Shown: positions 24,289 to 36,548, counted from the stretch's first letter. The stretch is DNA of 64,000 bases from Porites lobata (GCA_942486035.1 CALNXK010000105.1:490001-554000); one strand, 5' to 3'. Notes: generated by a model not told the origin, from the letters alone. Program-made: numbers and translations.

Positions 24289-27200
24289 CCCCATGTCGAA
24301 TCAAATTCCATCAGTTTTTTCGCGGACATCAATAGAACGCATTGATCAAAACGTCTGCTACGAAATCGGGTTTTATCTGAGCCGACCTGCCCCCATATCT
24401 ACAGCAATTATCTCAAAACATCGCCTTTAATATTCCGTCAGCTAACTCGGAGTAAACGTCAGTCCATTTGTTAGTTTAAGTAGACTGTTTTGGTTGAATA
24501 GCAGTAAAAGTTTGTGGACCCAGGATTTCTTCAAATTGCATTCCTTAGATGACGTGTTTTTTTTTTTTACCTTAAGTTTTTCTTGGAAATAAAAACAATA
24601 ATGATAACAATAACAACTATTCAATACTTTTGTATTTTTCGTTGGCTTGTCTTCATGACTTGACCTTGTAAGAGAGGGATATTTAAGCTTCGATAACCCA
24701 TCTTTGGCATTTAGCCCTGTGATAGTATTGATTTTGACAGCAAGACCGCAATTCTGTTTGGCTTTAATTTGACCCTCACATGGCTGTTTTCTCACAGATT
24801 TACTTCAAAACGAAGTGATTTTGCTATTTTTCTACCGCGGGGGGCCTTATTATTCGATCACAGAAGGTAGCCATTCAGCAAAGAATTCCCTTGGTTCCAT
24901 ATCAGGGGGAACGCGTGGGTTTTAGCAGAGATATGAGTGACTGTCATTTCGGCCTAATCGACAAAAGCTGCAGACACGAACCGCAAATTATTGAGCGGGG
25001 CTTCGTACAACCGAAAAGTGGCGTTTGCCTTAAACGTCAAAATTAGCTTCAATTGGCCGAAATCCCGAAAACACGACACCTGTGTTATTCGCCTTGAGAG
25101 AGAAACTGCGGTTGTTTACAATGAGAGCGCGCCTTCGTCTCATAACTCTTTTATGAACTGTATTTCCAATGTGGTCTGTCATTAGCAGGTTAAAAAATTC
25201 CATCAGCAAGCGAATGAAACCACAATTGCTATTTGCTTATCGTGGGGGTGGGTCTTAGTCGGTTGTTCGACAGCCGGTGGTCCTCGCAGCGCTCGCAGAC
25301 AAATCTTGAACCAGATTTGACTGAATTTCTTTGTTTGCAAGCGTTTTCGCTGTTAAGTTTTTATCTCTAATTCGAGGGCGGCCTCACAACTGGAAGAACT
25401 AGACAAAAATGACAGGAGTTTTATGATTTTAATTGTGGTTCTTATACAATCGGCCTTGATCTTGGGCTTCTCATAACCTACGGCGTGAGACAACCAGTGG
25501 TCCTTGGGCGGTGAATTTAACTTACGTGTGTATATATGGGTAAACTGTACAACTACTGATAAGACAAACAAACGATTACAAACAGAACAACAAACAAACG
25601 GCATAAATACACTCGCACACACGCCGGAAAACAGTTATTAATTTAGCCTTCTTCAGTGACGCCTTTTAAAAGTTGCATAACCGAACAGGAACTAGGAAGA
25701 ACAACTAGGATGTGGAGAAGAGTGGTTGACCTTGGATGGAAAGGGACCCTTTGCACTCATTTTTAAGAGCAGAACATTTTGCTATCTAATAAGCGTCAAA
25801 TGCAATGCATTAGCTAAGTAACATTCTTCAGCTAGCAAAATGCCGTTGCCAAGAAGCTAAAACCTCCTCCATTCAAAAATCAATTTATCGTGTGTCAAGA
25901 GGGGTTTGTCCTTTGTGGCGAAAGTTTTTTTGTCTATAAAAACTGTGACCTAGGCAGGTGAATATGATTTTGAAGATACCCGTGTTTCTGTAGTCTTTCT
26001 TTTCCTGCCTTACGCAGATCTCCAATCTGTCCAATCAGTTGTTTTGGCTCCCTTCACCAACTGTATGTCGGTAATAGCTGTCATATTTATGTATATTTGA
26101 GACGATCTTTTGCATATTTTTTGCTCTATCACAACAAACCTTTTGACTCAAAACTGCCTCATCTTTTCGCTCCAGCGGCCACAGCAAAGAGATTTTTGAT
26201 GCCGGCGCAAAGTGTCATTCTCCAGAAATATCACATTTGAAACTCGTCGTCTCACGGGGAGATAGACGGGTTTGTTTTGGTTCTGTTCGCGTCGAGAGCA
26301 GCAGGTTTTCTATCATTGCTGTTACTATGCAAATTACACTCAGTGCTGTGCATATGTGAAAGATTCAATTCCCCGAGTCGCGCGTGCCCAATGAAATCCT
26401 GGGAGCGACATTTGTGACTATTCCATACTATCTCTGTGTCGCTGGTCTAGAAGAATGTCCCATCGATAAGATCGTGCGCTTTACGAGGACTATAATCTCT
26501 GACTGATTAGAAAACCAACCTGTAGGCGCCAACAGTCGATTGTAAATTCCTGCATTCGAAAGAACTGATTCGCTCTGCTCAGCGCCGCGTCTTGGATGAA
26601 GTTGGAAGACGTCAGCCCCGTAACAGAGATCGCAAAGAGAGAGAATTCCCGAGATTAATATTGTCTGAATGTGACCACGTGTCAAGAACGTCGTATTTCG
26701 ACACCGACACAATGACTTTGGAGAAACTGCAATGAAAACTGCGAGCACAAAGTGGCATTTATGGCAACATGTTTTTTGACTCACGGCTCTGAGGTGTCAT
26801 CTCGACTCGCGAGTAACTCGAACATTGTTATCTGGGGCCTCGCGTCCGCCGCGTTTGTTTCATTATCCCCTATGTCAAATGGAATCAGAGTTCTTTTTCC
26901 TCAAAACGTGACCCACACAAGTAAGTTCTACGGCTTTCGGAAATCGTATGTTGATTTAAGAGTAGCTATTGCTAACAGCGTTATTACACAGCTCGCGAGT
27001 TACTGCTAGCCTTCTCAAAACATCTGCCAGTAACTCAAGGCGGCCAAGTAAATTTACAGTTTTTATCATACAGTTAACGCCAAGTATGGATTTGGCAATT
27101 GGATGCGAAATTATATCACGACATCTGTGTACTATGGATTAGCGAGAAGCCGTCAAACTCTTGCTAATAACAGCGAAAACATTTCTACCTCTAGTATGTT

Positions 27201-27535
27201 TATATCCCTTATTTACATTTCCTGTTTATTGAAGGCGACGTGATAATTTATTCAGTGAATTAATAAATTACAAGTTTAGATCGAAAAGGAATCAATAATT
27301 TATGAGAATCGGGCCCTTTCAGTATCTGAAGCGGGACGTCTTCTCAAATTTTAAGTTTTCTCCTCTTATTTACAATATTTTTCTCGCAAAAAAGGAAAAA
27401 TGTGGCGGTACGGTCGAAGGATTTACCGGGTTCCTCAGAGAAATCCCCCTCCGGCTAGTACTTCATGCCAGTTATTAATCAAATGTTTCAATCCGGACTT
27501 TAGGTTCGCCGTATTTAACAGATCGTAAAGTGGAG

Positions 27536-29086
27536 ATGGACGGTCCGCCAGGAGTGTCAACGGTTCCTGCAACTCCTGATAAACTACATCAGAACTCTGT
27601 GAACTTTGCTCCGGGGAACAACATCACAAACTCCCCAAACAAGCGCCATTCGGCCCGTGACTCGATCACTTTGTCTGGTATCAAGACTCAAGTGGAACCC
27701 CTTCTAAACGAACTGAGTGGCGACAGATTCGTAATAAACGTAAGTGGCTTGAAATTCGAAACACACGTTCAGACCTTAGAACAATACCCGGAGACCTTAC
27801 TAGGCAATCCAGGGAAGCGACGCAAGTACTTTGATTCTGTCCGGAATGAGTATTTTTTCGATCGCAATCGACCTGCCTTCGATGCAATTTTATTCTACTA
27901 CCAATCAGGGGGAAAGCTTTTGCGCCCTGCTAATGTGCCCATGGATGTTTTTGCTGACGAAATTCGCTTCTACGACCTCGGCGAGGACATTTTACACAAG
28001 GTAGAGCAGGAAGAAGGGTATATTGAGGAGGAACAGCCTATTTTACCTGAAAATAAATGGCAGAGAAAGATCTGGCAACTATTTGAGTTTCCTGACACTT
28101 CGTTAGGGGCGCGTATTGTCGCAATTTTTTCTGTGTTGGTGATCACTCTATCAATAGTGACATTTTGCGTCGAAACACTGCCGCAGTTCAGACAGGAGGA
28201 CAGTGGAGAGAAGAAGAAACAACCTTGGTTTACTCTAGAGACTGCGTGTATAATATGGTTCACATTTGAATACGTAATGAGATTAATATCGTCTCCTCAA
28301 AAACTGGTGTTTGTGCGCTCGTTTCTGAACCTCATTGATATAGTAGCTATTTTACCTTACTACATAACATTACCTATGCAAGACACCAAAGCCTCCAGCT
28401 TCGGCGTGTTGCGGGTGATTCGACTGGTGCGCGTTTTTCGAATATTTAAATTATCGCGACATTCCAGAGGACTGCAGATTCTAGGGCACACTCTACGGGC
28501 GAGTTTGCGGGAGTTAGGACTTCTAATTTTCTTCCTTCTAATCGGCGTTATTCTCTTTAGTTCGGCGGTGTATTACGCGGAAGGTGGAGAGGATGAAACC
28601 AATTTTAAGAGCATTCCCGATGCTTTTTGGTGGGCAGTGGTTACTATGACAACCGTCGGTTACGGTGACATGAGGCCCATCACGGTGTGGGGAAAGATCG
28701 TAGGATCGCTTTGCGCCATTTCCGGTGTGTTGACGATCGCGCTTCCAGTGCCTGTAATCGTATCCAATTTTAACTACTTCTACCATCGCGAGAACGAACA
28801 AAGGGCGGCCGAACAAAGCAAGAAGGAGAAAGAACGCAAAGAAAGCGAAAGACTTCTGAAGGAGCAACAAGAACAAGAACAAGAACGCAAATATGGCGCC
28901 ATCGACCACAACGGGATGAACGGCCCGGAATCGACTGGGGTCGAAATGGAGATGTTAACTTCCCTGGATAACATTCCTTCAAACATGACGGCAAATAAAC
29001 ACAAGGCAAACACGGCAGTTGTGTCTAATTCTATGCCGCTTGTGGACTACCCTGACGCTACCATACGATTTGAAACGGGGGTGTGA
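27536..29086 (+). CDS. Voltage-gated potassium channel, Shaker/Kv1 family, intronless coding region
   Basis: Tetrameric K+ channel subunit of the plasma membrane that repolarises excitable cells. 516 aa in one exon. I start at ATG 27536; a GTG two codons upstream is not a likely start, and the frame is closed by TAA at 27476. Cytoplasmic T1 domain about 62-155 (begins GDRFVINVSGLKFETH), which sets Kv1-type assembly. S1 about 191-213, S2 233-253, S3 260-279, S4 288-309 with arginines every third residue (RVIRLVRVFRIFKLSR), S5 323-346, pore helix 361-372, filter TVGYGD 373-378, S6 385-412 with the PVP kink at 404-406. Residue 380 is Arg where Shaker has the TEA-binding Thr449, as in mammalian Kv1.5. 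A charged Glu/Lys/Gln-rich stretch at 419-451 follows S6. The C-terminus is ETGV, a class I PDZ ligand. Kv1-type identity is near certain; cnidarian Shaker genes are numerous, so no one-to-one symbol is given. Confidence 0.96.
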   Translation: MDGPPGVSTVPATPDKLHQNSVNFAPGNNITNSPNKRHSARDSITLSGIKTQVEPLLNELSGDRFVINVSGLKFETHVQTLEQYPETLLGNPGKRRKYFDSVRNEYFFDRNRPAFDAILFYYQSGGKLLRPANVPMDVFADEIRFYDLGEDILHKVEQEEGYIEEEQPILPENKWQRKIWQLFEFPDTSLGARIVAIFSVLVITLSIVTFCVETLPQFRQEDSGEKKKQPWFTLETACIIWFTFEYVMRLISSPQKLVFVRSFLNLIDIVAILPYYITLPMQDTKASSFGVLRVIRLVRVFRIFKLSRHSRGLQILGHTLRASLRELGLLIFFLLIGVILFSSAVYYAEGGEDETNFKSIPDAFWWAVVTMTTVGYGDMRPITVWGKIVGSLCAISGVLTIALPVPVIVSNFNYFYHRENEQRAAEQSKKEKERKESERLLKEQQEQEQERKYGAIDHNGMNGPESTGVEMEMLTSLDNIPSNMTANKHKANTAVVSNSMPLVDYPDATIRFETGV

Positions 29087-29196
29087 TGTCAGGCGTGCCC
29101 CGTTTATTGTTATTTAATTTGGAGGCTTTTGAGGGAAGATTGGGAGTTGTGCTACAATGAGATCCATCAGATAAGAGCTCAGTGTCGAGACGAAGA

Positions 29197-29202
29197 AATA
29201 AA
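29197..29202 (+). terminator. Polyadenylation signal of the Kv1 gene
   Basis: AATAAA 111 nt downstream of the stop codon, the first canonical hexamer in the 3' flank. Confidence 0.45.
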
Positions 29203-32051
29203 GAGCTAACTTAATACCAGTAAGTCGCCCTGCGGTACATCTCTGGCCGATGCACGCGTAATTTCCTTACGGCTCTGTTTGCTCCGCAGCGTGGAATAGT
29301 TAGGAGGGAGAGAAACCATAAACCAAGCCAAGGAATGGCATCTTGCCGAAAGATTTAACTTACAGTTTTCTCAATATTAAATGGCGATCACTTGCTGTTT
29401 GCCCGGCGAAAAGAAAGAGAGAAACCAAACTTTTAAGCTGTACGCTGCTTAAATCCAAAGAAAAACAACTTTAATAAACGATAAATCGAGCCGTCGCTCC
29501 GAGATGGCGTATTCATTTTTTTATATTATAAAATTCACTGATTTATAATTGATATAGTAATACTAGGTGGCACAATGCTTCGGCTACGAACGAAAAGCCA
29601 AACAGTGTTTTTTTTTAGTTTGAATATGAAAAGAACTAAGGAATTCGCTCTGAAATGAGCTAAAATTAGTTACTACGGTCAAAAACAGAGTTTTCAACAA
29701 GAAACCAGCAGCTCAAACTTATATTTTTTGGCAACAAAGTTGTCAAATTCTAGTGGATTTTCTTTGAAACCCAGGTACAAATTAATCGTCGTGAATTCCT
29801 GGTTACATTTATTTTCAGTTTGAGACATTTTTAGTTTCCTTGCGTCTTTAAACGTCGAACAAAGATTTTTCGAATGGCAGGGACTAAAAACGCGTTAACT
29901 AAAGCGAACAATTTTCCTTAGGCGGAGAAAGTTGGTGTGTTTCCAGGCGGTGATGCCCGTTTGAATTTTTAGATGGTTTAAACAAGATTTGTGGGCAGAA
30001 GTCACCGTCCAATCAATCTATCAAATGTAAGTTATTCTATTTTAAAACGCACAACTATAAAATGAAAACAAGCGCTGTGAAAGGACATAGATTTTAAAAG
30101 AGCTCTTACGTCGCTTCAGTTGTTGACGCGAGGAAACTTATAGTCGGTAGAAATTTGAGCGAACCTACCGGACTATTAAAAAAATACTGAAGAGTAGAAC
30201 TATTCGATAATATAATTTTAGGTAGGAAACAGCCAAGACTAATATATACTTGTCATTTCAGCACTATGAACTGAATGCGTTATTGAAATAAAATTGATTT
30301 GAATTTATAGCTCCATCGGGAAATTTGACTGAGCAGTATAATTTGCAAGATACTATTTAAGTCTTAAGGAATTTGACCAGAAATCTGGCGTGAAATGATG
30401 GATAGCAATTGTGACAGCTTTGATATATTTTGTGTTGTTTATGTTTAATTTCCTTACCGACATATAGACTACGAGTTTTAACACGTTCGAGGAGTAATTC
30501 CCCATTTAAAAAATATAATTTTCTTAGTCGATTGAGATTGTTTTTGTCGTTATAATTTTTTATTGACAATGAAATTTTGGCGACTTCTACTATAAGCGCC
30601 TGAATTGAAAGTGTTGAAGAAAATAGGGCACTTTTGTATCGGTGCAAATTAGAACCATGTTTTTCAATTTGTTTAATGTTAACACTAGGTTTTTTTCTTC
30701 TGATTAAATTCACGGCAAGCTCAGTGCTAGGCGATTGGCTTTGTTATAAATTGTACCCGTTTCCGAAAACCTTCCCATATTTTCATTAGATTCAAATTGT
30801 TTACATGTACTTTAGTCACGTTCTTGAATATTCTTGTTAGCTCAATCGTCTTTTTATATGTGTGTTCTGTCTTTAACTTTCTTTCAAAAATTGTTTGATT
30901 TAAGAGAATAACAATCGAAAGACACAATTCGATATCATAGGTGAAAAAAGAAAACAACAAAATAAAGCCGTAATTGGAAAAGTTTCAGTTATTCTTTCGA
31001 AGCGATAACTTGTCGTCTATTTAAAAGCTATATCCCAAAGTCAATTTGCGAATTTCCAAATCTTTTAATGTTTTGTATCTCGGATCGGTTTCAGGTAGTT
31101 ACCAACTACATATGCGAACCGCGAACTTACCTGAACTTATCGGCGTTTATACAAAGATGAACCCCAGCTGGGAAAATAAATTGGTTTTATTTAACTTTTT
31201 TCGTGAAATGCCTGTTTTTTATCTGCAGGAGACTGTATTGTACTGACCCAGAGACTTCGCTTTCCTCGTGTCGAGATATATGAACAAACTGAATTGCACG
31301 GATTACCGAGGAGAAAAAAAATCTTTCTCGTTCTGTAGCCTCCTCTGGACATCCTACTTAAAAAATGCCTCCGTTTTTCGCATGAGATTTATTTATTTCT
31401 TAAGTGTAACTACCAAGTGGGAATAACAATGTTTCATTATTTATAATTTGAACGTAAACGTATAGCTTATCTGATGTGTATTTTACAATATTGGTGATTT
31501 TCATTTTTGCGTCCAAACTCTCATTCAACGAGCGTATTTCTTATCCTTTATTTTTGTTCCAACTCGATTACATAACGCTGAGAACGCGAAATGCGGCGAA
31601 ATTATTTTCGATTGTTACAGCGTGAAATTCAGTTTTAGCGCCAAAAATGCGACACGCAAATCATCACAGCGGAATTCTTTGTCTTTCTTCGCAAAAGAAC
31701 GTTGTTTGCCTTATGACCTGCCGAAAAAACACAATAGAGACAATAATAAATGCCTCTTTTGTGCTTACGTAAAATCTGAACTGTTGAAACTGGCTGGGTT
31801 TGTTTCCATTGGGCGAAGATAAATTATCTCCTGGGAACTCAAATTCATACGGTGAACAATGCGGACAACCGCTCGAGCAAAGTCAGTAACCATCTGGCCG
31901 TCATTTGGATTGTATAGAAATAAATAAATGGTGAATCAGTAGGTACTTGAACTACCTGCTATAGATAAGCTGGACTTGAAAATTAATTTTCAGGGGAAAT
32001 ACGTACGGGTTGCGCAGTGAATTCAACACAGAAATCGGGCGTCTCAACACT

Positions 32052-32210
32052 CAGGGGCGGATCCAGGATTTTTTTCAGGAGGGGTGCACTCGTCTCTTGC
32101 TCTACTTCAACAATAGTAAACCACACAGTTTTTTTACCAGTTGTATTAGAAAACCGCAGGTCATCTCAGGGGGGTGCACCCCTGAACCCTCGCCCTAGAT
32201 CCACCCCTGG
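32052..32210. mobile_element. MITE with CAGGGGCGGATCC ends
   Basis: Terminal inverted repeats CAGGGGCGGATCCAGG and CTAGATCCACCCCTGG about 160 bp apart. This terminus is widespread among animal hAT-type MITEs (from memory). The target duplication is not clear. Confidence 0.65.
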
Positions 32211-32344
32211 CACTCCCTACTTATGCTCTGCTTAACAGGTATATTTCATTAGATTTTTTTGCTAATTCAATTTTCGTATAACTTTTGGTAGATTCCCCGC
32301 CTCCGATCTGTTCTCTCCTCTGCCCTGACAATGCTTTTGCCTAG

Positions 32345-32426
32345 GAACCTAGATATAACGAAGTACCAAGGGACCGGCAAAATTTGTTTACTATAATGAG
32401 TTTTCGTTATATCGAGGTTCCACTGT
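32345..32426. repeat. Short inverted repeat
   Basis: GAACCTAGATATAACGA at the left is inverse to TCGTTATATCGAGGTTC at the right. The unit is about 80 bp. Confidence 0.5.
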
Positions 32427-34135
32427 ATTGGACTCTAAGAAGTAGTTCTTCGTCGAGAGAGTCAAGCAACATCAAGCATGAACACAGCCTGTTATCACAA
32501 ACGTATTGTCTTTTAACTGTCGGTGGATATACAATATAGAGGCCTTTTGTAATCGCTTTTAATAGTAGTTGACCTGGACATTTTTTTCTAGAAACATCTC
32601 AACTCTCCATGTTAAATTAAGAAAAATTTTGCAGTGGAACGCGATTTCAATCTGTCAATCAGCTTAGAAGCATCCGCTTCTTTTATGTACATTAAATTAA
32701 AGTATACATCCAAGTAATAAGCTTATTTTTTTGCCGTGTACTCTCGACGTTTTCATCTTTAATCTGGTTTATAGTTGATCAGCTTTATTCCGGTTTTCGA
32801 CTCTTTTAATATAAAAAAAGGGACACAACACGTACTCTTTCCGTTTTTTTCAGTTCCCTTATTACAAAATATAGACAAAAAAAGTCGCTCCCTCATAAAG
32901 AGGAGGCGAATGATCACTCAACATAAAAACTGCACACAAGTTGCGCTTTGATTCTAAGAAAAGGAAATATAGTTCATGTTTATGCCATGATTCTTTCTCT
33001 AGTTTTTAATTTTAATACATTGGACAAAATCCAATTTTGTCTAATTTATTAAAATATTAAAATAGTCATTTACAAATGAATATCTAAAAATGTATAACAT
33101 GAAGTATATTTTAAAGATATTTAAATATAAATGTCTTCTTCCTTCGACCTCTCGCGGAGTAATGAATATGTGTCTGTTTTTTTTAAAGATTCTATGGTAG
33201 CGTCTTAACAGTGAAATTTATAGGCCCAGGCGTCATTGTAAAGTTCAGTTACAGTTTGGCAAACTGATTCGAAATAAATATTACAAAGACGTACGAATAC
33301 TATATTTACTCGAGAGAGCACCGCGGCGCTTTTTAAAGGGCGGGCACTTATTTAAAGCCTATTTGCGCAAGACAAAGCACTTTGTAATATTTTTGTCTCT
33401 TTTTTGCTTTATCAAAAAACGATAACAACAGCATGTGAAGAACGTAAAGTTTTAGAATTCTTTCTTAGCCGTATCAGTGTTTCTTTCCAGTAAAATAAAA
33501 ACCAAAACAGCAATAACAACATCGCCGTCATTAGCATTTCAGCATTAACAATAAATCAAGAAAGGAAGAACCAATAGGCCCTGCGTTGTTTCTAGCGGAA
33601 TGCGGCGCTTATTCGGAGGAAGCGCTCTTTCGAGTAAATTGGTTTTGTATATGCAATTACTTTCACCCAGTATGCGACCGTAGGCCAGAGCGCCCTAACA
33701 AAAAAACAAATTTGATTTCTCTTATCTTCCCGTCATTCCTTATTAGTCTTGTCAGTGAGGTTATGCGGGAGACTTCCATACGGTAGAGAATGTCGCTTCT
33801 TCCGTGTTGCGGTGGGTCAGTTCTACGTTCTTTGTTAAGGGTAGAGCGCAAACCTTAATTTTCTATGAGAAAAGACCAGATCCTAAACTAATCGCACATC
33901 AGTTGCCGATCTTAAAATTTCAGTAACCCCTGCAATAATTAAGTGCCACAAGGTAAGAATCAAGTTGTTCTGTGCAATTTCTTGCTTGGTCATCGGAAAC
34001 CAAGAATTAGATATGTCGAAACAACAAACATTTGGCGCCGATACAGTTGGTTATAGTTATACGAGCTGGAATAAAACTATTTTATCGTCTGTTTTACGAT
34101 GCAATGTTTTTTTTTTCTGTTTACTGCCAGTCTTC

Positions 34136-34275
34136 CAGCCTCGTACCCAGGCCTGTTCGCGCTATCCGAGTGACCAGAGGAGGCTTGGAACCGAGCGCGA
34201 TAGGCGAATTTTCCCGACAAGCTTGACAGGTGACGTCACATCCGAAATCGCCGAGGACGACTGGGAACGAGGCTG
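34136..34275. mobile_element. MITE with CAGCCTCGTACCCAG ends
   Basis: 15-bp inverted ends, CAGCCTCGTACCCAG and CTGGGAACGAGGCTG, around a GC-richer 110-bp core. A relative with CCTCGTTCCCAGG ends is at 61658-61732. Confidence 0.65.
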
Positions 34276-34359
34276 CCAGGCGCTCAGATCAACTCAAAAC
34301 ACGAGGCGTCACTGCTGTGATGGTGATTTCCGATTGGTGTATTTTAGATCAGAGTTTCG

Positions 34360-34560
34360 CTCAATGTAAGGGAATCCAGATTTCGGAATCCAAGAAATGC
34401 TTGCCTGTAGAATCTGGAATTCCGGGGCTTTGGAATCTGGAATACAGCTTAAGGAATTCGGAATCCTACTAAAGACTGGGATCGAGAATCCAGGTTCCAA
34501 ATGACAAAGAAATCCGGAATCCACGGCGTGGAGTCCAGAATGCAAGACTGTCTTGGATTC
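34360..34560. repeat. Degenerate short-period repeat of GGAATCC / GAATCTGGAAT
   Basis: About a dozen irregularly spaced copies of GGAATC-type words over 200 bp, without a fixed period. Confidence 0.6.
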
Positions 34561-34798
34561 CCTTACGTGGGGCGAAAAGTTGGAGAGGCCCGAAGGAGCT
34601 ACCCTACGTTGCAGCCGGTCTCGTCACTCGAGACCTAGATCAGAGAGATCTATATCGGGGATTAATAGACTGTCTGCGACACAGGCTAGGGGAACTTGCT
34701 ATGAAATGGCTTATGTGCTCATCTCAATTAGAAAAAAAAAAACAAGCTACTGTTCAGTAGCAATAATCGCTCTGAGTAACAAAGTGTTCCCGGCCGGA

Positions 34799-34876
34799 GG
34801 TTTTCAGGCGAGACACGCGCTTTCCCCTGTCACGCGTGTCTCGCGCTCCACGCCTGCTTCGTGCTCGCCTGAAAAC
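34799..34876. repeat. Short hairpin
   Basis: GGTTTTCAGGCGAG at the left and CTCGCCTGAAAAC at the right enclose a GC-rich core with CACGCG words. Confidence 0.5.
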
Positions 34877-35273
34877 GCGAAAAAATAGCGCCTCTTCTGC
34901 AGGTTAGCGAATTCAAGGTTACAAGAAGGTTACCACAAAATCATAGCTACAACCATTCTTGGCATGTTGCAAGTGTTTATTTTGTATATTTACAATGCTT
35001 TCAATTACAAACGCTTCCGCGTTGAAAGCTTCACGGAGACTGGAATACTCAAGTTCACATTGCACAGTTTGTCGATCATGTTTTGCTAATGTTACCACAA
35101 GTATTTAAGCGACATTTGAATTGTCAGATTCAAAAACGGAAAGAAACATAAATGAATGATGGTAGTGTTAGTAAGGGTATCATCCTTGCACAATGCCCTA
35201 CTTTCATCAAGAGTAAGAATTGAGGAGCAAAAGGGAGACTGTATCTGTGGCCTTCACGTTCGCGTATCTTGGT

Positions 35274-35360
35274 CCACCTGTGGTCTGTTTCTCGAAAGTC
35301 CTGATAATTACCGGGCCCAGACAGCTGTTTTTGTTTACGTTCAAGATCGAGTTTTGCAGA
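35274..35360. repeat. Partial left arm of the GGCCCGTTTCTCGAAAG element
   Basis: Contains GTTTCTCGAAAGTCCTGATA and CCGGGCCCAGACAGCTG, like the arm of the neighbouring hairpin. First of three related units in a row. Confidence 0.6.
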
Positions 35361-35439
35361 TAAAATGATAAAATTATGAAACAAAAGATACAATGATTTG
35401 TAAGCTACGGCCCGGAAATTTATTCTTTAGATCGGGCCT

Positions 35440-35635
35440 GGGGCCCGTTTCTCGAAAGTCCCGATAATTAACGGGCCCGGTAAGCTGTCTCCGTTTACAG
35501 TAAAGATTGAGGTTTCAATAGTTTTGCATTTAACATGATAAAATGATGCAAAACTATTGAAACCTCGATGTTTAATGTAAACGGGGACAGCTTACCGGGC
35601 CCGTTAACCATCGGGACTGTCGAGAAACTACCCCC
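35440..35635. mobile_element. Fold-back hairpin element, GGCCCGTTTCTCGAAAG family
   Basis: About 196 bp, almost wholly inverted repeat. Arms of 85-95 bp run from GGGGCCCGTTTCTCGAAAG to the central AACATGATAAAATG, and the second arm ends CTGTCGAGAAACTACCCC. Confidence 0.8.
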
Positions 35636-35876
35636 TGGGTCCTGTTTCTCGAAAGGCCAGGTAACTTTTCGGGTGCAAAGGTAAATTTTGAAATCAAAAC
35701 CAGTTGAATGGTACCACAGTTCGTAGCTCAGAAACCAGTCAACTCGTTAACTGATAGTTTCATTGTATCACTTTCAAAACTATTGAAATTTTGATCCTAA
35801 ATGCAAACACGGCAAACCTAAAACAGCTTTCCGGGCCCGAAAAGTTATTGGGACTTTCGAGCAACGGCCCAGAAAC
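35636..35876. repeat. Diverged third unit of the GGCCCGTTTCTCGAAAG family
   Basis: Starts CCTGTTTCTCGAAAGGCCAG and ends GGGACTTTCGAGCAACGGCC, inverse to each other. It directly abuts the hairpin at 35440-35635. Confidence 0.6.
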
Positions 35877-36548
35877 CGAGTGGCCGCGCGTATTAAAAGC
35901 TCTCGCGAGTAAGCAGGGGGAGAATCTGGAGATGAAGCTTGGTCACTGTTTACATTGTTGTGTTTTGCGATTGGCTGAAATGTCCTGCTCAACGCTCTAA
36001 ACCAATCAGAGGTAAATTCGAGCCAACGAACCAATCGTGGCCTAGTTTCTAGTCTTCCCGTGTCAACAGCCAGCTACACATATTTGTTTCAAGATCTGAC
36101 TGACTTCTTGCCTGTCTGCTTGTAACGCATATTACAGAAATAAGTGGAAAGATCAACCGAAAACTTTGGTGGAGTAACAGTGTAAAGCTATTTGACGAGT
36201 GAATTTCGATTATCACAAATTTGGTATTTTTTCCCTACTAGTTCTCTCCCGCGAATACGTATGTACAGTGTACAAGGAACGTGTTGGTATGAAAAACCAG
36301 TTGGTGCGGCGAAAAAATGACGAAAAACGCACGCAAGCACATATGATGGTATTACATTAAAAAATAATAATAGTAAAATAATAAAGGTGAGGCTAAGATA
36401 TATTCTAAAACAAAACCTAAAACCATCAACGTGGATTTTCAGTCTACTCTAATTTTCTGGCTTATAAATCCGCTGTCCTTGCGTTAAAATTTAAAAAGCG
36501 ACCAGTTGCATGCCTTTCAAAATAACTCTCATCTCTGAGCTCTCTAAA

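Larger units (their letters stand above)
14223..27535. other. Long gene-poor interval between the ASB3-like gene and the Kv1 gene
   Basis: No gene is recognised in about 13 kb. It holds the elements listed at 14888, 15270, 18164, 19200, 20330 and 21712, plus AT-rich unique sequence. The 26.2-27.0 kb part is richer in GC than its surroundings and carries a CACAA|GTAAGTT donor near 26920. An acceptor-like TTTAG lies just before 27504. A non-coding first exon of the Kv1 gene is plausible there but unproven. Confidence 0.5.
29203..36548. other. Intergenic interval between the Kv1 and KIFC1 genes (tail to tail)
   Basis: No gene recognised. The 29.2-32.0 kb part is AT-rich unique sequence. The 32.0-36.0 kb part holds the repeats listed there. 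Short open frames on the minus strand at 30357-30960 show no motif and are in different frames. Confidence 0.55.

Noticed and set aside
26428..26784. 118-residue minus-strand frame upstream of the channel
   Set aside because: Overlaps a GC-richer region more likely to be channel 5' flank; no motif recognised.
27530..27535. GTG start giving a channel two residues longer
   Set aside because: Nuclear animal genes start at ATG; ATG 27536 is the first in the open frame after TAA at 27476.
30357..30960. Two AT-rich minus-strand frames of 118 and 77 residues
   Set aside because: Different frames, lysine/asparagine-rich as expected from base composition, no motif.
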